Assembly: GCF_000283155.1 (NCBI RefSeq)
Contig: NW_004454217.1
Location: forward strand, 1,719,237 to 1,783,236
Direction: 5' to 3'
Length of the DNA stretch: 64,000 nt
From: Ceratotherium simum simum
Lineage: Eukaryota; Chordata; Mammalia; Perissodactyla; Rhinocerotidae
Part shown: piece after piece, positions 21,838 through 34,029 of the stretch
Layout: each line of letters starts with the position of its first letter
Numbering within the stretch: the stretch's first letter is position 1
Position numbers and translations under genes: made by a program
The notes under the pieces: generated by a model
Told to the model about the DNA's origin: nothing
Seen by the model: only the letters and a program-made list of their open reading frames with translations
Database searches by the model: none

Positions 21838-21893
21838 CAAGCTAGGAGGCTGTTGCAATAGTCCAAGCAAGAAGCTACAATGATTTGGGCTAT
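21838..21893 (-). mobile_element. LINE2, antisense, right segment
   Basis: 'AGCTAGGAGGCTGTTGCAAT' and 'AGTCCAAGCAAGAAGCTACA' continue the same antisense L2 exactly where the segment ending at 21464 left off. Confidence 0.7.
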
Positions 21894-22040
21894 TTGTTCA
21901 TTGAACAAATATTTATCAAGCACCTTGTACAGACCAAACGTTGTTCTGAGTGCTGGCAACACAGTGTAAAATAAGACAAAATGCCTGCCCCCACGGAGCT
22001 TATGCTTTAGTGATAGAGATAAAACGACACAACAACAACA
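21894..22040 (-). mobile_element. LINE2 3' end, antisense, separate copy
   Basis: The L2 3' end begins again: 'TTGTTCATTGAACAAATATT', 'TATCAAGCACCTTGTACAGA', 'CCCCCACGGAGCTTATGCTT'. It is therefore a second insertion rather than a continuation of the preceding L2. Confidence 0.75.
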
Positions 22041-22056
22041 ATGAAGAACTACACGT

Positions 22057-22082
22057 GCACACACACACACACACACACACAC
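22057..22082. repeat. (CA)n microsatellite
   Basis: About 13 uninterrupted CA units. The 92-codon minus-strand frame 21804-22082 starts in it and is spurious. Confidence 0.92.
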
Positions 22083-25000
22083 ATGATTTTAGATAAGAAC
22101 TGTTATGAATAAAGTAAGATAGAGAGATAGCGGGTAGGGTAAAATATATTTTGCATGTCTATATATACATTTTTCTATATATTTTCTTCCATATTTATAT
22201 TTTTTACAAAAGTTACATCTCACTTTATGGGTATAGTCTCTTTATTATAGACTTTTCTAGTGTGTATGTTTTAATCAATACATGCTCATTTCTACCAGAA
22301 AAACAGGTCCAGGAACCTGTTTCCATTTAAATAGGAGATGTCTAAAAATTAACATCTTATGGAAAAGACAACACTTTCATTGATTTTGTCCTGTTATCCA
22401 CCTTCTGCCATTTTTTAGAATCCTTTTGTCCAGGATGCTGAGCCTCTGTGGCCCTCAAATCATTCTCTAGGGAAATTCCTCCGTAGCTTTTCTCTTGAGA
22501 CCCTTCTTTGGCATCATAACAGAGAGAGCTCCCCAAATACCCACCTTCTCAATGGCATTTCTTACACTGCTGAGGATAGTGTTCTTCTTGAGAGTGTTTG
22601 AATGTTTGCGTGTGTGTGTGTTTATGGAGAGAGCTAGTAAAGCATTTATTACTATAATAACAAAATTAATTAACAGATCAATACTTCATAGATCAATGCA
22701 AAATTTTAATTGAAGTTTAACCGGTTTTGATAAATATTTGTGTATTTATAAGGGTTTATAGTACTCTTCCCCAATCTCAAGTTTCTCTTCATTGACATTT
22801 TAATATATGTGGCTTTATTTTTAAATATCTTTTTGGCAGCTATAAGACTCTCAGTTTTAATGTGTACTAATGATAATTGGGAGAAAAAGAGGATTAGGAG
22901 ATTTGGAAGAGAAAAAGCAAGCAAGTGTCTGACAGAGCAAATGTAAGGTTTTTGTATTGAAGTCTTGGAAAAGATAAAGATGCCGAAAGGAGGGAACGGA
23001 GACCCAAGCCTTGAAACCTGTGACCCTGCAGCTGCTAGAAGAGAGGGCGCCAAGCTGTGTTCTGAGGTCACCTCGTTGTGAACTAGTGACAGTCAGGGTC
23101 AACTATTTTAAATTACCAAATCCAAAAAAAGCACTGAACTTTGGATAGAGAAGTAGGAACAGAAAGAAGAGGGTGTTATATTCAATGAAACTAAATTAAT
23201 TGCAAACACGTAATTAAAATGTGACAAAAAAGTCCTGATAATTTCTAGAAGTACAAAGAATGACAAATGGAAGTTTATTGTGCAGTTCCCATTGTTCCTA
23301 TTTTAAGATGTATGCAAAGTTATTCAGTTGGATGGTGGTATTGCTGTATTTTAGAGAACAGAGAAGTGCATATGAAGGCTTTTATAATTTCATTTGTGAT
23401 CTTGTTCCTCACCTCTATATCTCCCCCCCTATATCCTCACCTCTGTATTCATTTTTCAACTGCCAATTTTCTGCCACAGAAATTCTCAGGACCCTAACTC
23501 TTAGGTTTGGGAACAAGTAATTATCTATACAGTTTATTAAAGTAGGCACAAAATTAAAAATGAATCATCTTCTAAATATTCAGCTAAAAGCCAGGTAGAT
23601 GTTTGGAATAAAGATGCATAGCTGTAAATAAGACGGCAAATAAAGTCCCTGGTCAGACTTTAAATGCTCATTCAACATCCCCTGTGAAGATAGTATAAGT
23701 TTTTTATTTGGAATCAGAAGGAAGAGGAAGAGAAAAATGGTTTCTTTTCCTGATCTTGTCACAGGCCCCTAGGAAAATTTTGAAACAAGTTCTTTCAAAT
23801 ATATTCCTACTTTCCTTCTGTACTCCTCTCCCATCTCCTAATATTGCTCATCCCAGGTGCCCTGATCTTAACACACCGTGCTGCCTTGTGTTCCTCACCA
23901 GGGCATTCTGCTGAGGGATGCCTCACTGCCCCACAGAGGGCTGTGGTCCAGAACTGGCTTCCTCATTTTCTATACCCTTTCATAAAACTTACCTTACATT
24001 TGCAGGGCAGTGTGAGTGGATGCTAAAGGCTCAGCTCTTTTAGAAGTGTTTGTGTTTTAAAAAGATGTTTGATAACTCAAATGCCTATCTATTTAGTGGA
24101 AGCTTCGATCAATAAATGGGGGAATATACATAAAGCACTGAGCACAGTGCTAGGAACTTTCTAAATGTTAAATCTCATCCAATTCCTAATATAACAAAGT
24201 GAAAATTAAAAAAAACTTGCAGTGTGGGGAAGATATTATGATGCCTGGTGTGGGTCATATTTTAGACCTTATGAGGAGTATGGAATCAGGGTAGAAAAAA
24301 TAGCTGTGTGGGAGAAGGTGGGGCTCAGGTAATTTAAATATAGTAGTTTTAGGTTTCTTAACAAGGTGGCATTCATAATCTTTCTTTGTTTCTATTTTTC
24401 TTGAAGAAATAGAATCATGTATTACACAGCTATTTTCATGTTTCTGACAAAATGTTTATTTGTTCGTGTTTTGGAACATTATGCTAGAATGTTAGCTGGG
24501 GGTTCTGGAGCCCTAATACTCTTCAACATTTTACTTATTCCTTGAATTTTACTATAAGCTTTAAACTTCTTGCCACCCTTGTTGGAACCCATATAAGTTT
24601 AAATTCCGTACTCTTCGGCAGTCTTTGATAGGTTTAAGTGGTGATAGAGGAATTCATTTTTATGAGTTATACCTAAGTTGGAAATGTCTTATGTATTTTG
24701 CTTTTATGGTTTTGTTTGTTTTCTTATGCACATTTAAAAATCTCTGAGTACCCAAGAAGAGTGTAACACGTAAACTTAGACCCAATTTATGAGAAAATAT
24801 GTGAATGGAGGGTAAGCGGTGTCACACATATTTTCACACTATATGCTATATATGAAGGGCTGGTTTTTGTCTTTCGGTCATGATTCTACTTTTTGATTTC
24901 TTTAGAGGATACTCCAATGTCTCTGGATAAGTTGCATTTTCTTCTGTACCAGTTTCTTTTATGGATCTTAAGATGCTTTAAATGTATTATTAATAAGTAG

Positions 25001-25675
25001 CACAATGCAATATTTATGTGTCCTCCACATTATACAAGTCAGAGTGCATATTCTTTTGTATTTTCAGTTTTATAGGAAACAATTTTAATTTTTCCGCTTC
25101 ACTTATCCTCTCTCAATTGCCCAATGAAAGTTTGGCCATTCTATTAAGCTTCATTCAATTTTCTATTATAAATTTCACTTTTCTTCAAAAACCCTTCCTC
25201 CAAAGTCCATCATTTCTCATGTTATTGCTCTTTCTACAGACACTCATCAATATTTGAAAGCTGCTATGTTATGAATTTTGGCTGCCTGAGCTCTCCAACT
25301 TAGATAGCACATCTGGTCCATTTCTAGTTATAATTGCGTCTGACCCTTCTGACTTCTCAACGTCTGGATAAGGAGAAATCTTGTATTAGTTTCACAAAAC
25401 TGCTTTACTTTCTTTTTTCTCATTAATAAAGAGATACCACATTATCATTTCTTGTGGACTTTTAAATGAGGAAGCATTTTTTAGAGTGCTGGGTGATTTT
25501 TGATAGCACATATAATGAACATCTGGAAGTTAATCTGGTTAAATCTAGACCGTTGTTCAGCAGATTAATATCTTGTCTTTATCCTTTGGTGGTAATGGTG
25601 ACAGTAGGGAGAATCCTACTCCCCTCCCCCCATATTATATAAGCTACATTAATTTCTGAGCAGCCATCTTATTTT
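22083..25675. other. Unassigned AT-rich region
   Basis: About 3.6 kb in which I recognise no repeat with confidence. It includes short simple tracts (TATATA near 22160-22200, GTGTGTGTGT near 22610) and small open frames up to 121 codons (22706-23071 minus). Those frames have low-complexity, hydrophobic or basic composition and no family signature. Splice sites around them cannot be judged. Nothing here supports a gene. Confidence 0.4.
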
Positions 25676-25900
25676 TTTCTGAAAGATTTTAAAATAGTTA
25701 TTAATATATGTTCACTATAGTAAATGTAGGGGACAGAGGGAAAAAAACTAAGAAAAGTAAATAATATCGTTTCCAAATAAATAATGGTTGTTAAAATTTT
25801 GGAGTATAATCTTCCAAAATTTTGTGGGCATACATGAATATTTTTCTTTAAAATATTAAATCATATTGTAAGGAACAATCTTTTAAAATTCCGAAGTCTG
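25676..25900 (-). mobile_element. Old LINE-derived repeat, possible
   Basis: 'TTAATATATGTTCACTATAG' to 'AATCTTCCAAAATTTTGTGG' and the following T-rich stretch weakly resemble the same eroded LINE family as at 12140 and 20655. Confidence 0.3.
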
Positions 25901-27599
25901 TAACTATTTGAATTTGTAGCATGGAATGTTCCCTAAATTTCTAATGGATGGAAATGACATCAAGTGAGTCAATTAGGAACTCAATTAGGAACTAAGTATA
26001 TGATGTTAATATGCAGTTAGAACCTATGACAACTCCATTATGTTTCAAGGTGTCAAAAAGGAAGGCTCACCATTTACTGGGGTCTTTGGACTTGATGTAA
26101 TCTGTAGTGAAACAGAATATCTAGAAAAGGTGAGATATATAGAGAAGATGGACTGTGTGCCCATATGTCTGGCTATGCAAACTTGAGCAAACTGCTTTGA
26201 AGATGGCATGTAGGAGAGCCTGTGTTGATAATAATATCACTGAAGAAGGTATTGTGGCAATGTATTGACTTAACACATTTATTCTGTCTAACTTTATTTA
26301 AAAGGACATGCTCACTAAAGTCTATTTGGTGTAAACAACTGTATCCATTCCTCTTACTACTATTGGAATTCATTAGTTCTGAAGGGCACTTTGTCTACAC
26401 ACAACGTTTTTTATGGCAGTCTAAATTGGTTTTTATCATTTGCTTAGATTCTACCGATTAAGGAAATCGTGCAACTTCATAAAAGATGAAGATTTTTTTT
26501 CCATTAAAGATGTATTATATGGAGAACAGAGGAAATGAACATGATCAAGCATGCCTCATGCCTATAAATCTTTTTTTCTGTAATAACAGAAATAAGTATA
26601 TATATTTTTGTTTTGGTTGTCAAGTCTGATGAGTAAATTCATGGTGATGTCACTTATTAATTCTTAAGTGCTGTGTGAGAAAACTTGTCCTATTTACAGA
26701 TTTAGCCAGTTCTTTTTCTAAATAAGAATAAGGTAACGTGACGCACAATCCAGTTTTTAAAATTCCAGCTCCACATTATTCTACACAGTTGTGGTTAAAT
26801 ATCTCATGACGACTTTCAGGTATAACCGTGGGATGGTGACTGACTGAAATGAACTTAATTTCCACTTGGCATTTACCTTCTAACTGTTTAACAGTTCATC
26901 AGTAATGTTCTTTACAAATGGTAGGGTTTCTAGAAGACAGTGCATAGCTCAATGTAGATTGCTCTGGAATATTTCAGTTAAAATGTTTCTGAAATATTTG
27001 TAAACTGAGAAAATATTGTAAGAGATTCAGCATAAAATTAGAAGGTATCAAAAAATATCAAATGCATAAGATTAGAAAATTGTTTAGATGAAAATGAATT
27101 TGCTGAAATATAAAATTAACCATTCCTTTTCCTGTTTTAGTGTTTGAAAGTCAGGAAATATTGCCTGATTTGATTTAATATCTGCAATAAAAAATCAAAC
27201 TTTGTCACTAATATAGTTGTACCATTTTCGAGATTAATGGAGTTTCAGTTTTCCAGAGAGTGCTAATTATTGAGGATCTCAAGTGTGAGGGCCTCAAGTG
27301 GGCATGGCTTTCCCATCTGTTCTTTAAGGTTATTGAATTTACACTCGTCTCTGAGCTTCTGTTCTGAGTACTTTCAGAGTACCTTCTAGTTGTCGACTCA
27401 GGGCAGATTTCATATCCCCAAGCCTTGCCTTGAATAAAGTAGGTCTGGATCCTTCAGGTTAGACAATTGGTTCTTGTAATCTTAAAAGATGTCTGGAAGG
27501 AGAAGACTCCTCAACGTTAGCACTGGAAAAATACTTTATGTTTCCATAGTTTTTAAACTTGTAGACCAGAGAGGTACGACCCATTTGAGAATATATCGT
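25901..27599. other. Unassigned AT-rich region
   Basis: No gene or repeat recognised. A near-tandem 'AATTAGGAACT' doublet sits at about 25970-25993. A segment at 27240-27440 ends in 'TTGAATAAAG' and could be an unrecognised LTR, but I cannot support that. Confidence 0.35.
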
Positions 27600-27790
27600 T
27601 AATAGATCTTGTTTACTGGGCATGCCGTATACCCATTTAGTTCTGCAAATAATATTGTGAGGTAAGTGTTTTATAGAAGAGGAGACTGATGCTCAAAGTG
27701 GTTAAGTGTGCTGTTCATGGTTTCATAGCTAGAAAGTTAGCAGAATTGGTATCAAACCCGAACTGAACTGTGTGTATTTCCATGCTACCT
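27600..27790 (-). mobile_element. MIR SINE, antisense
   Basis: 'TTGTGAGGTAAGTGTTTTAT', 'AGAAGAGGAGACTGATGCTC', 'AAAGTGGTTAAGTGTGCTGT', 'TCATAGCTAGAAAGTTAGCA' and 'CTGAACTGTGTGTATTTCCA' follow the MIR reverse complement. Confidence 0.65.
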
Positions 27791-29504
27791 CCATTTGTGA
27801 TGTGAGGAGGTATGCAAATTAGAATAGTAAATGCCTGGGAGGTAATGATGCATATTATAAAAATAAAACAAGCTTCCTCTCTGGAAACTAGATTGACTGT
27901 GAATGTGTATGTACCATCGAAGGCATTGTTAAATAAAAGCGCGGGTTTGTATTTATGTGTGAAGAAGATCCTTAGAGACCAACACATCTGCCAACCAGGC
28001 CTTGGTTCATGAGTCGATGCTGATTCTATTCTTAGGCAGGGACGGATACCATAATGTGACAGTCTGACACCCAGATTGTGTTTCATTCTAGAAAATGTGG
28101 CCTAATTTGTCTAATACTTCCTAACTTTCTGTAAAGTGACTTCAGACTTGACAGTCTGGAGTCAAGCCCACCAATGCTTTGAAAATGTCACTGTGAAGAA
28201 CTCTTTTCTTCAGACTTTTCATCCACCAAAAGGTTGATTATTCTAATCGTGCAACTGCACAGTAGAAAATCTTCTACAGAGATGAATAGAACTGTTTAGA
28301 CATAGACAAGCTATTTTTTTTTTTTTTTTTTAAATCTGACACGGAGACCAAGACAGTTCCAAAAAAGAAGTTAACTCACTGGTTCACCTCCGGTAACCTC
28401 ACGGTCAGCCTCTAGCTCTGCCACACAGACTAAGAACATGATTCATCTTGTTGATGCTAGTCCTACCTTGAAACTTGTGCTTGTGCTTGGAGATGAGCCT
28501 TATTGGTCAGACAGCAATTCAGTCAAATAAATTTAATTTTTCTCACTCTACAGGCCTTACCTTATTTCATTCTCAACAGAGAGGGAATTCTGGTAGGGGC
28601 ACTTTTGTAGACTCACCAAAGTGTCTGGCAGGAGAAATTTCCATCCCTAGATTGAGGGAGAAGGTCAAGTGGACAATGGTCAGTTATGTTCAGAAGGGAT
28701 TAATGACTATGCACTTGCTTTCTTGGGGAACATATTCCATTCTTGAATGCATAGCGAGATAAGAGGGTGAGAGCCTCTCTCCTCTCTTGTGTGCATCCAG
28801 GATAAGAATTCAGGCATTATGTATCTTCTTTAATGAAGAATGATTGTAACTCACTTGAATTCTTAATAAGTATTGATTAACTTAGAACTCGCCTGCCCAG
28901 AATGCCTGTAATTTTAGTTTTATTCCAAATAATAAAAGTTTTAAACCAAAAGAATAGACTACTTTTGTTAATGCAACAGCATTTTTAGGGGCATAGACAT
29001 ATTCATGTATATTATACATGACTAACGTCTCCCACCAATAAAAAGTAAATTTTCTGGAACCTTTAGATTTTAATTTTTCAATTTCTTTGCCCACTTCACC
29101 TTGATTTGGGGTCTTAATATATTAGGGGTCAAATTGGATTTAGCTGAACTTTTATTTTAGTAGAAATATTTCTGTAGAAAATAGCAAATAGATGTGTGGA
29201 TGTTGAATATGCATTTTTCTTTTTCCTAAATATTTATTACATCTCTGCCTCAGATCCCAAACTGGGTGCCTAGGTGCCTCGATACACTGCAGTAAATTCA
29301 CAGGGATGCCTCAGGATATTTTAAATCTTTGAAGGAAACAGCAATACTCAACATCTGTTGGATGCTGCATGAACTGCTAGATCAAGGTAGTTCACAGTTT
29401 CAACTTTAGATTGAACTATATTCTTTTTAATTATGTCATGTCTTTGCAAATCAGTGGTTGCTGTGATAAAAAATAAATACCTCAGGAAAATCAATGTGGA
29501 ACAG
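27791..29504. other. Unassigned sequence with an 18-T run
   Basis: No repeat or gene recognised. A pure T run of 18 at 28314-28331 is the complement of a poly(A) tail and could end a minus-strand retroposed sequence lying to its right. I do not recognise the body or a flanking duplication. Small frames (95 and 70 codons, and 123 codons at 27715-28086 which starts inside the MIR) lack known features. Confidence 0.35.
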
Positions 29505-29903
29505 TGTTGGAGGAGGTCATTGAGAGGGGGTAACCACTGGTTGACCCATGAGCTGGACCTGGGCAATCAGAGGCTCCTCACCCCCACCCTATCCTTAGAA
29601 TGTACGTTCCACCCACCATCCCCACACTAGAAGCTGTTTCAAGATGTAACATTAAGAGAGTAAGGTGTTGTTGAGACCATCTGGACCATATACGTGAGTG
29701 ATCCCAGATGAGGCCTCTCTATAAACTGTTAAGATTCTAGTGGGTGGAAGCGAAGATCTACTCATCTTGCGGCCAGCCAAAACAAGCCTCTTATGTAAGT
29801 TCTTTTGCTTATTAAACCTGCCACCTACCAATCTGGAGTGGTCTGCCTGTTTCTTTGGTCTCTTCTTGCCCTCTGTGTATGGGGGCCAGTTTGCGAACCA
29901 ACA
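29505..29903 (+). mobile_element. Endogenous retrovirus-like LTR, probable
   Basis: TG-start at about 29505 ('TGTTGGAGGAGG'), a TATA-like 'CTCTATAAACTG' near 29718, 'ATTAAA' near 29812 as polyadenylation signal, a pyrimidine-rich U5 with 'TTTCTTTGGTCTCTTCTTG', and an 'AACCAACA' end at 29903. The U5 style resembles the LTR at the left edge of the window. I find no flanking duplication, and the left end is uncertain. The 110-codon minus-strand and 63-codon plus-strand frames are inside it. Confidence 0.5.
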
Positions 29904-30899
29904 AGCAGCAAATGAGGGTGGCAGAGTCTGAACTGATTTCAAAGTTTGAGAAGCTGTGTAACGCCCGTGAAGTGCATACCTCACAGTGGTAAATGTGAAA
30001 ATAACTTTTAAGTTATATGTATTATTTTTTCTGGTGTCTACTAAGTTGTTAGAGCATAAATATTTCTTAAGTCATTTGGATCTAACCTGAATAAACGGAA
30101 TGGTTAGATATTTCTTTTGGTCTAGGGGTGCCATGAAACTACTGAGATTTGAAGGGCACTGTGAATCAAGTAAGTTTGGGGTCCTTTGATCTATGCCAAC
30201 AATGTAGTGGTAGATAGGATCAAAATATCTCATGGAGGAAAAATAGTTTTGAGGTCTGGGTTCTTATTAACATTTTAGCATCATTTTTTCTTATAAGATT
30301 AGAAAATTCATTTTAATATTTGGTCAAAGACCAAATTGGAGAAATTATACTAGACTTCTCTTTAAATGCTATTTAGTTCATTATGAAAATTGGTGCAATG
30401 CCAGACATATAATAAGCATTCAAAATATTTGTGGAATAAATTAACGAAAGTGTATGAATTATATTTAATCACAAAGTTAATTGTTTCAAATTATCAAACT
30501 CTTTTCAATTGCCATTATATTAGCTTTTATAATCAGAATATTTCAAAAAACTTAGGCCACTGTCCAAGTAACTGAGTTCAAACAACCAACCTGTATTCTC
30601 CTATATGTCATTAGCATATTGTTTTGATGGTGGAGGAAAAAGTACCTTGTATATGTGTTCACCTTATGCCAAGAGAGGTGATACCTTTTGTCTATGTTTC
30701 CATTCTAATTTCCAGTTCTAATTCCATCTGCTCCTGTCAAAGAGGGAACAGTATGAAAATATTCATTAAAAAAAAAGTAATGCAAATGGGATCAAAATGC
30801 AAATTACCCAGAAAGATGTAAAATAAAAGGGAAAAATTTTCTCCCTAGAACCTGTTGCCTTCTACCCAAAAGTATACCTCATTAATAATTTTTTGTTTT
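29904..30899. other. Unassigned AT-rich sequence
   Basis: No gene or repeat recognised. Short frames of about 60 codons only. Confidence 0.4.
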
Positions 30900-31468
30900 G
30901 TTAGAGTCTAAGATGGCTCCCAGTGATCTCCAGCTCCTGATATTCATGTGCTTGTGTACTCTCCACTCCCTTGAGTGTGGGCAGCATCTGTGACTTCCCT
31001 CTAAACAATAGAATGTGGCAAAGGTGATGGGATGTTACTTTTGTGATAATGTTACTTAAGATATAACTTCTGTTTTGCTTGCAGATTCTCTCAGTAAATT
31101 CTGTCCCTTGCTGGCTTTGATGAAGTAAGCTGTCACATGGAGACTCCCATGTGGAAGGAATTAAGGGTGACTTCTTGCGAACAGTCAGCAAGGAGCTGAG
31201 ACCATCATTCAGAAAACCTGCAAAGACCTGAACCCTGCCAAAAGCCATGTGAACTTGGAAATGCATCCTTCCCTAGTTGAGCTTCAGTTGAGACCCCAGC
31301 CCTGACTGACAAGATAACTACAGCTTTGTAAGAGACACTGAAGCAGGGGACCCGGCTAAGCCAAGCCAGGATTCCTGACTGACAGAAACTGTGAGCTAAT
31401 AAATGTGTATGGTTTAAAACTGCTAACCTTGTGACAATATAGCTATATAGCAAAAGAAAACTAATATA
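30900..31468 (+). mobile_element. MaLR LTR (MLT1 type)
   Basis: Ordered blocks: 'AAGATGGCTCCCAGTGATCT', 'TCCCTTGAGTGTGGGCAGCA', 'AATAGAATGTGGCAAAGGTG', 'ATGGGATGTTACTT', 'AACCCTGCCAAAAGCCATGT', 'GAGACACTGAAGCAGGGGAC', 'GAAACTGTGAGCTAATAAAT' (AATAAA) and '...AAACTAATATA' at the end. It is close to full length, sense, and related to the copy at 49206. The 121- and 82-codon minus-strand frames over it are artefacts. Confidence 0.85.
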
Positions 31469-31699
31469 TGTATTCTTCCAGGAATATTCACAAATGGAAT
31501 CACATTATATGAGCACTTCGGCAATTTACCTTTCTTATTCTTTGAAGAACGATGTGTTTTAATGTAAAGTAACAAACGAGAAGTAAAAGAGAAACAAAAT
31601 TCTTAGGAAATACTCTATTTTCCTGTTCTTAATATTTTTGGACAACAATGCTATTTACTAATGGTATGAGGAGAAAATGAGCTTTCACTTTTGTCTCTG
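31469..31699. other. Unassigned short interval
   Basis: AT-rich; nothing recognised. Confidence 0.4.
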
Positions 31700-32040
31700 G
31701 TCATACTCACATTGGTCTTCTCTAAATTCTCAAAATATTCCTTGTTTCTTGCTACAGTCCATTTCCTCTGATTCTGGTACATGTTCATCTGCTCCTCAGT
31801 TTCCTGTCATCTAGGCAACTGATGCTGTTTCATGAGATCTCAGGCCAATCCTACTGCTCCTGGGAAGCCCTCTCTGATCTCCCTGACCAGATCAAGTCCC
31901 TCTATTTTACACTCTCACAGGACCATGTGCTTTTCCTTCACAGTGTGTAGTGCTCGGAATGGTTGTAATTTAATTGTACGATTTCAAAAAATCTCTTTCC
32001 TTTGTAATACCTATATTGCCCTGAATAATCAGTCTCTTTC
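31700..32040 (+). mobile_element. LINE2 3' region, sense
   Basis: 'CCTGGGAAGCCCTCTCTGAT', 'CTCCCTGACCAGATCAAGTC', 'ACACTCTCACAGGACCATGT', 'GCTTTTCCTTCACAG' and 'TTGTAATTTAATTGTACGAT' follow the sense L2 end of ORF2 and 3' UTR. The copy lacks its final tail. The 86-codon frame at 31832-32092 is a shadow. Confidence 0.7.
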
Positions 32041-32346
32041 AACAGGGACAACAGCCAATTATGTATCTTATAAAACCTTTATGGATATATAAAACCCTAG
32101 GTAAAACATATTCTGGATGGATTTGGTTTATTCAATAAAATGTTTACAATTTCTCTACAAGTACTTTTTATGCTCACATGGGCTTTTAAACAATAGGATA
32201 AAATCAGGCGGATGAGGCCAAGATTCTGATGTTACTTTAGTAAAGATCATGGACTTTTCCAAGGGGAAGTATGACCCACTCTCTGAATTTCTTCTTTTAA
32301 AATAATTTAAACAGATCATTATTAAATCAGTTCCTGGATGGTTTCA
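32041..32346. other. Unassigned short interval
   Basis: AT-rich; nothing recognised. Confidence 0.4.
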
Positions 32347-32400
32347 GTTTCTGATATCCAGAATATTCTACCGTTTCTGATATCTACAGTTTCTGATATC
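32347..32400 (+). repeat. Three-copy GTTTCTGATATC cluster
   Basis: GTTTCTGATATC occurs exactly at 32347-32358, 32373-32384 and 32389-32400, so spacing is 26 then 16 bp. Copies 1 and 3 continue with CAGAA. It is a local duplication; I know of no function. Confidence 0.8.
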
Positions 32401-32624
32401 CAGAAAACCCTATCCGTTTCCCGAGTGGAGAATGCACACTATCCGCTGATTCTTGCTTCTCCTTCCCCTGGAGAGATGAGTAGGGGTTGCCAGTCTCCAT
32501 CAGGGAAGGAGCACAGCTGACCTTAACTTGTCTCTTCCCCTTTCTTCACACTGGTCTCTACAACTCATCTGTGTTCTCTTACGTTATAGAATGGGGAAAA
32601 TGTTTTTGTTAGAAAATGTTTATA
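32401..32624. other. Unassigned short interval
   Basis: Nothing recognised; the 60-codon frame at 32338-32520 reads through the repeat cluster. Confidence 0.35.
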
Positions 32625-33005
32625 TTAGTTTTGTTATGATGAAGAAATAAGCTAAATGTTCAGGGGTTGGACGTAATAGAAGTTTGTTTCTCTTCTGCCT
32701 TCTGTGTTCCTACAGGGATTTCCGGTGGCTGAGCCCCACGTTATCACTTAGTGACCCAGGTTTCAGCACGTTCTGGCTGCCCCGTCTGGGACCCTCAGCC
32801 TACTTAGTTCCTCAGTCCCCATGGTGGGGAAGAGAGAGGACTGTAGAATTTCATGTGGGTTTTCACTGCCTTAGACGAAGCTGCACCTGTTGATGTCACT
32901 ACTGCTTCACTGGCAAAAAATAGTTGCGTGACTTCACCTAATTGCGGGGTGACTAGGAAATGGGGGGACAATGGGGAACAATGGAATATTTGGTGAGTGA
33001 GTCTG
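32625..33005 (-). mobile_element. MaLR-like repeat (family of 21465 and 47440)
   Basis: 'TATTAGTTTTGTTATGATGA', then 'TTAGTGACCCAGGTTTCAGC', 'TCTGGCTGCCCCGTCTGGGA', 'GTGACTTCACCTAATTGCGG' and 'GGTGACTAGGAAATGG' run parallel to the other two copies. The 69-codon frame at 32684-32893 is inside. Confidence 0.55.
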
Positions 33006-33694
33006 CCATAAAATTCTCTTTCTAAGCATCAGCAACAGCAGACTATCTTTAAGGACATGGATGAGGCAGATGGTTTGAGATAGGTAGGAACTGGAACACT
33101 AGTGTTTTGTAAGTTTAATGCTAAGATGGGCATTGTTATAACACTTGGAAATTTTGTTCAAGACACGTAGAGGATTGATTGCAAACTTTCAAGTTTAAAT
33201 CCCAGAAATGGAGCTGTTATAGAACATTATGACAAAGATACCTCATCTTTTTAATATAAATTACTGTGTTTTTCTTAAGGTGAGGGCCTGTAGATATTCT
33301 ATTTTGATATATTCAAAATGGAAATGGGTCTTAAGATCTCATCGTTACTTATGTTCATTTTATCTATTTAAATTTAAATCACCCCACTTCAAGTATTAAT
33401 GTATAATTTTATCTACCCAGGCATTTGCCATTACTGCTATAATTCCATCAATTCTTCAGATTGTGGAGTAATTAACATTGGCCATTTACCTTTCAAAAAT
33501 ATCTATTCACCATTATGTCACAAGTTGAAAGCGCTTTAAGAAGACTGAAGCCCAGAGGTATCAGGTGACTTGTCCCATGTTTAATAATTTTCAACTTTGT
33601 AACGATAGACACTTCTAGCAGTTAATGGCCTGGGATTGGTGGGTGCAGACACAAGTAAGGAATGGTCCTGACACTGGAGGATTTCATTTTATAG
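33006..33694. other. Unassigned AT-rich sequence
   Basis: No gene recognised. 'CCCAGAGGTATCAGGTGACT' near 33551 could be a faint MIR trace. Confidence 0.4.
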
Positions 33695-33850
33695 CAGCGG
33701 CTCCCAGACTTTACTGTTTATAATAACCCCTTGGGCTGCTTGTTAGAAATGTAGTTTCACAGGTTTCCCACAGGGATTTGGATTCAATGGGCCTGGGGGA
33801 GGGATCCACATTTTGACAAGCATGTGCCACATGACTATGAAGTAGGTGAC
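33695..33850 (+). mobile_element. hAT-Charlie non-autonomous element, MER5A-like
   Basis: 'CAGCGGCTCCCAGACTTTAC' at the left end is a decayed version of the CAGTGGTTCTCAAACTTTA terminus. It is followed by 'GGGCTGCTTGTTAGAAATGT' and 'GGATTTGGATTCAATGGGCC' as in the MER5A body. The right terminus is lost. No transposase. Confidence 0.6.
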
Positions 33851-34029
33851 GTACAGACATTTGGCTAAATGCTGATTTACTGGATCACATTCACCAGTCT
33901 TATTCTCTCTCCCTTCCCTCCTCTCTCCTCCTGTTCTATTCTACTGAGGGGAAAATTTGGAGGAATTTATCACATAGAAATATTTATTTCCGTATCAGGG
34001 CTCTTACAGTTTGGGTTCTTACAGTTACA
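33851..34029. other. Unassigned short interval
   Basis: Contains a pyrimidine-rich stretch (33900-33945). Nothing else. Confidence 0.4.

Noticed and set aside
22706..23071. 121-codon minus-strand frame, overlapped by an 81-codon frame
   Set aside because: Composition typical of random AT-rich translation; no known motif and no signal for a start.
27240..27440. Possible LTR ending in a TTGAATAAAG signal
   Set aside because: No TG start, no TATA region and no duplication could be found.
27715..28086. 123-codon minus-strand frame
   Set aside because: It overlaps a MIR at its end and has no recognisable domain or splice support.
29652..29984. 110-codon minus-strand frame
   Set aside because: Lies across a probable LTR; the basic, low-complexity peptide has no family signature.
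30901..31266. 121-codon minus-strand frame
   Set aside because: It is the complement of a well-preserved MaLR LTR.
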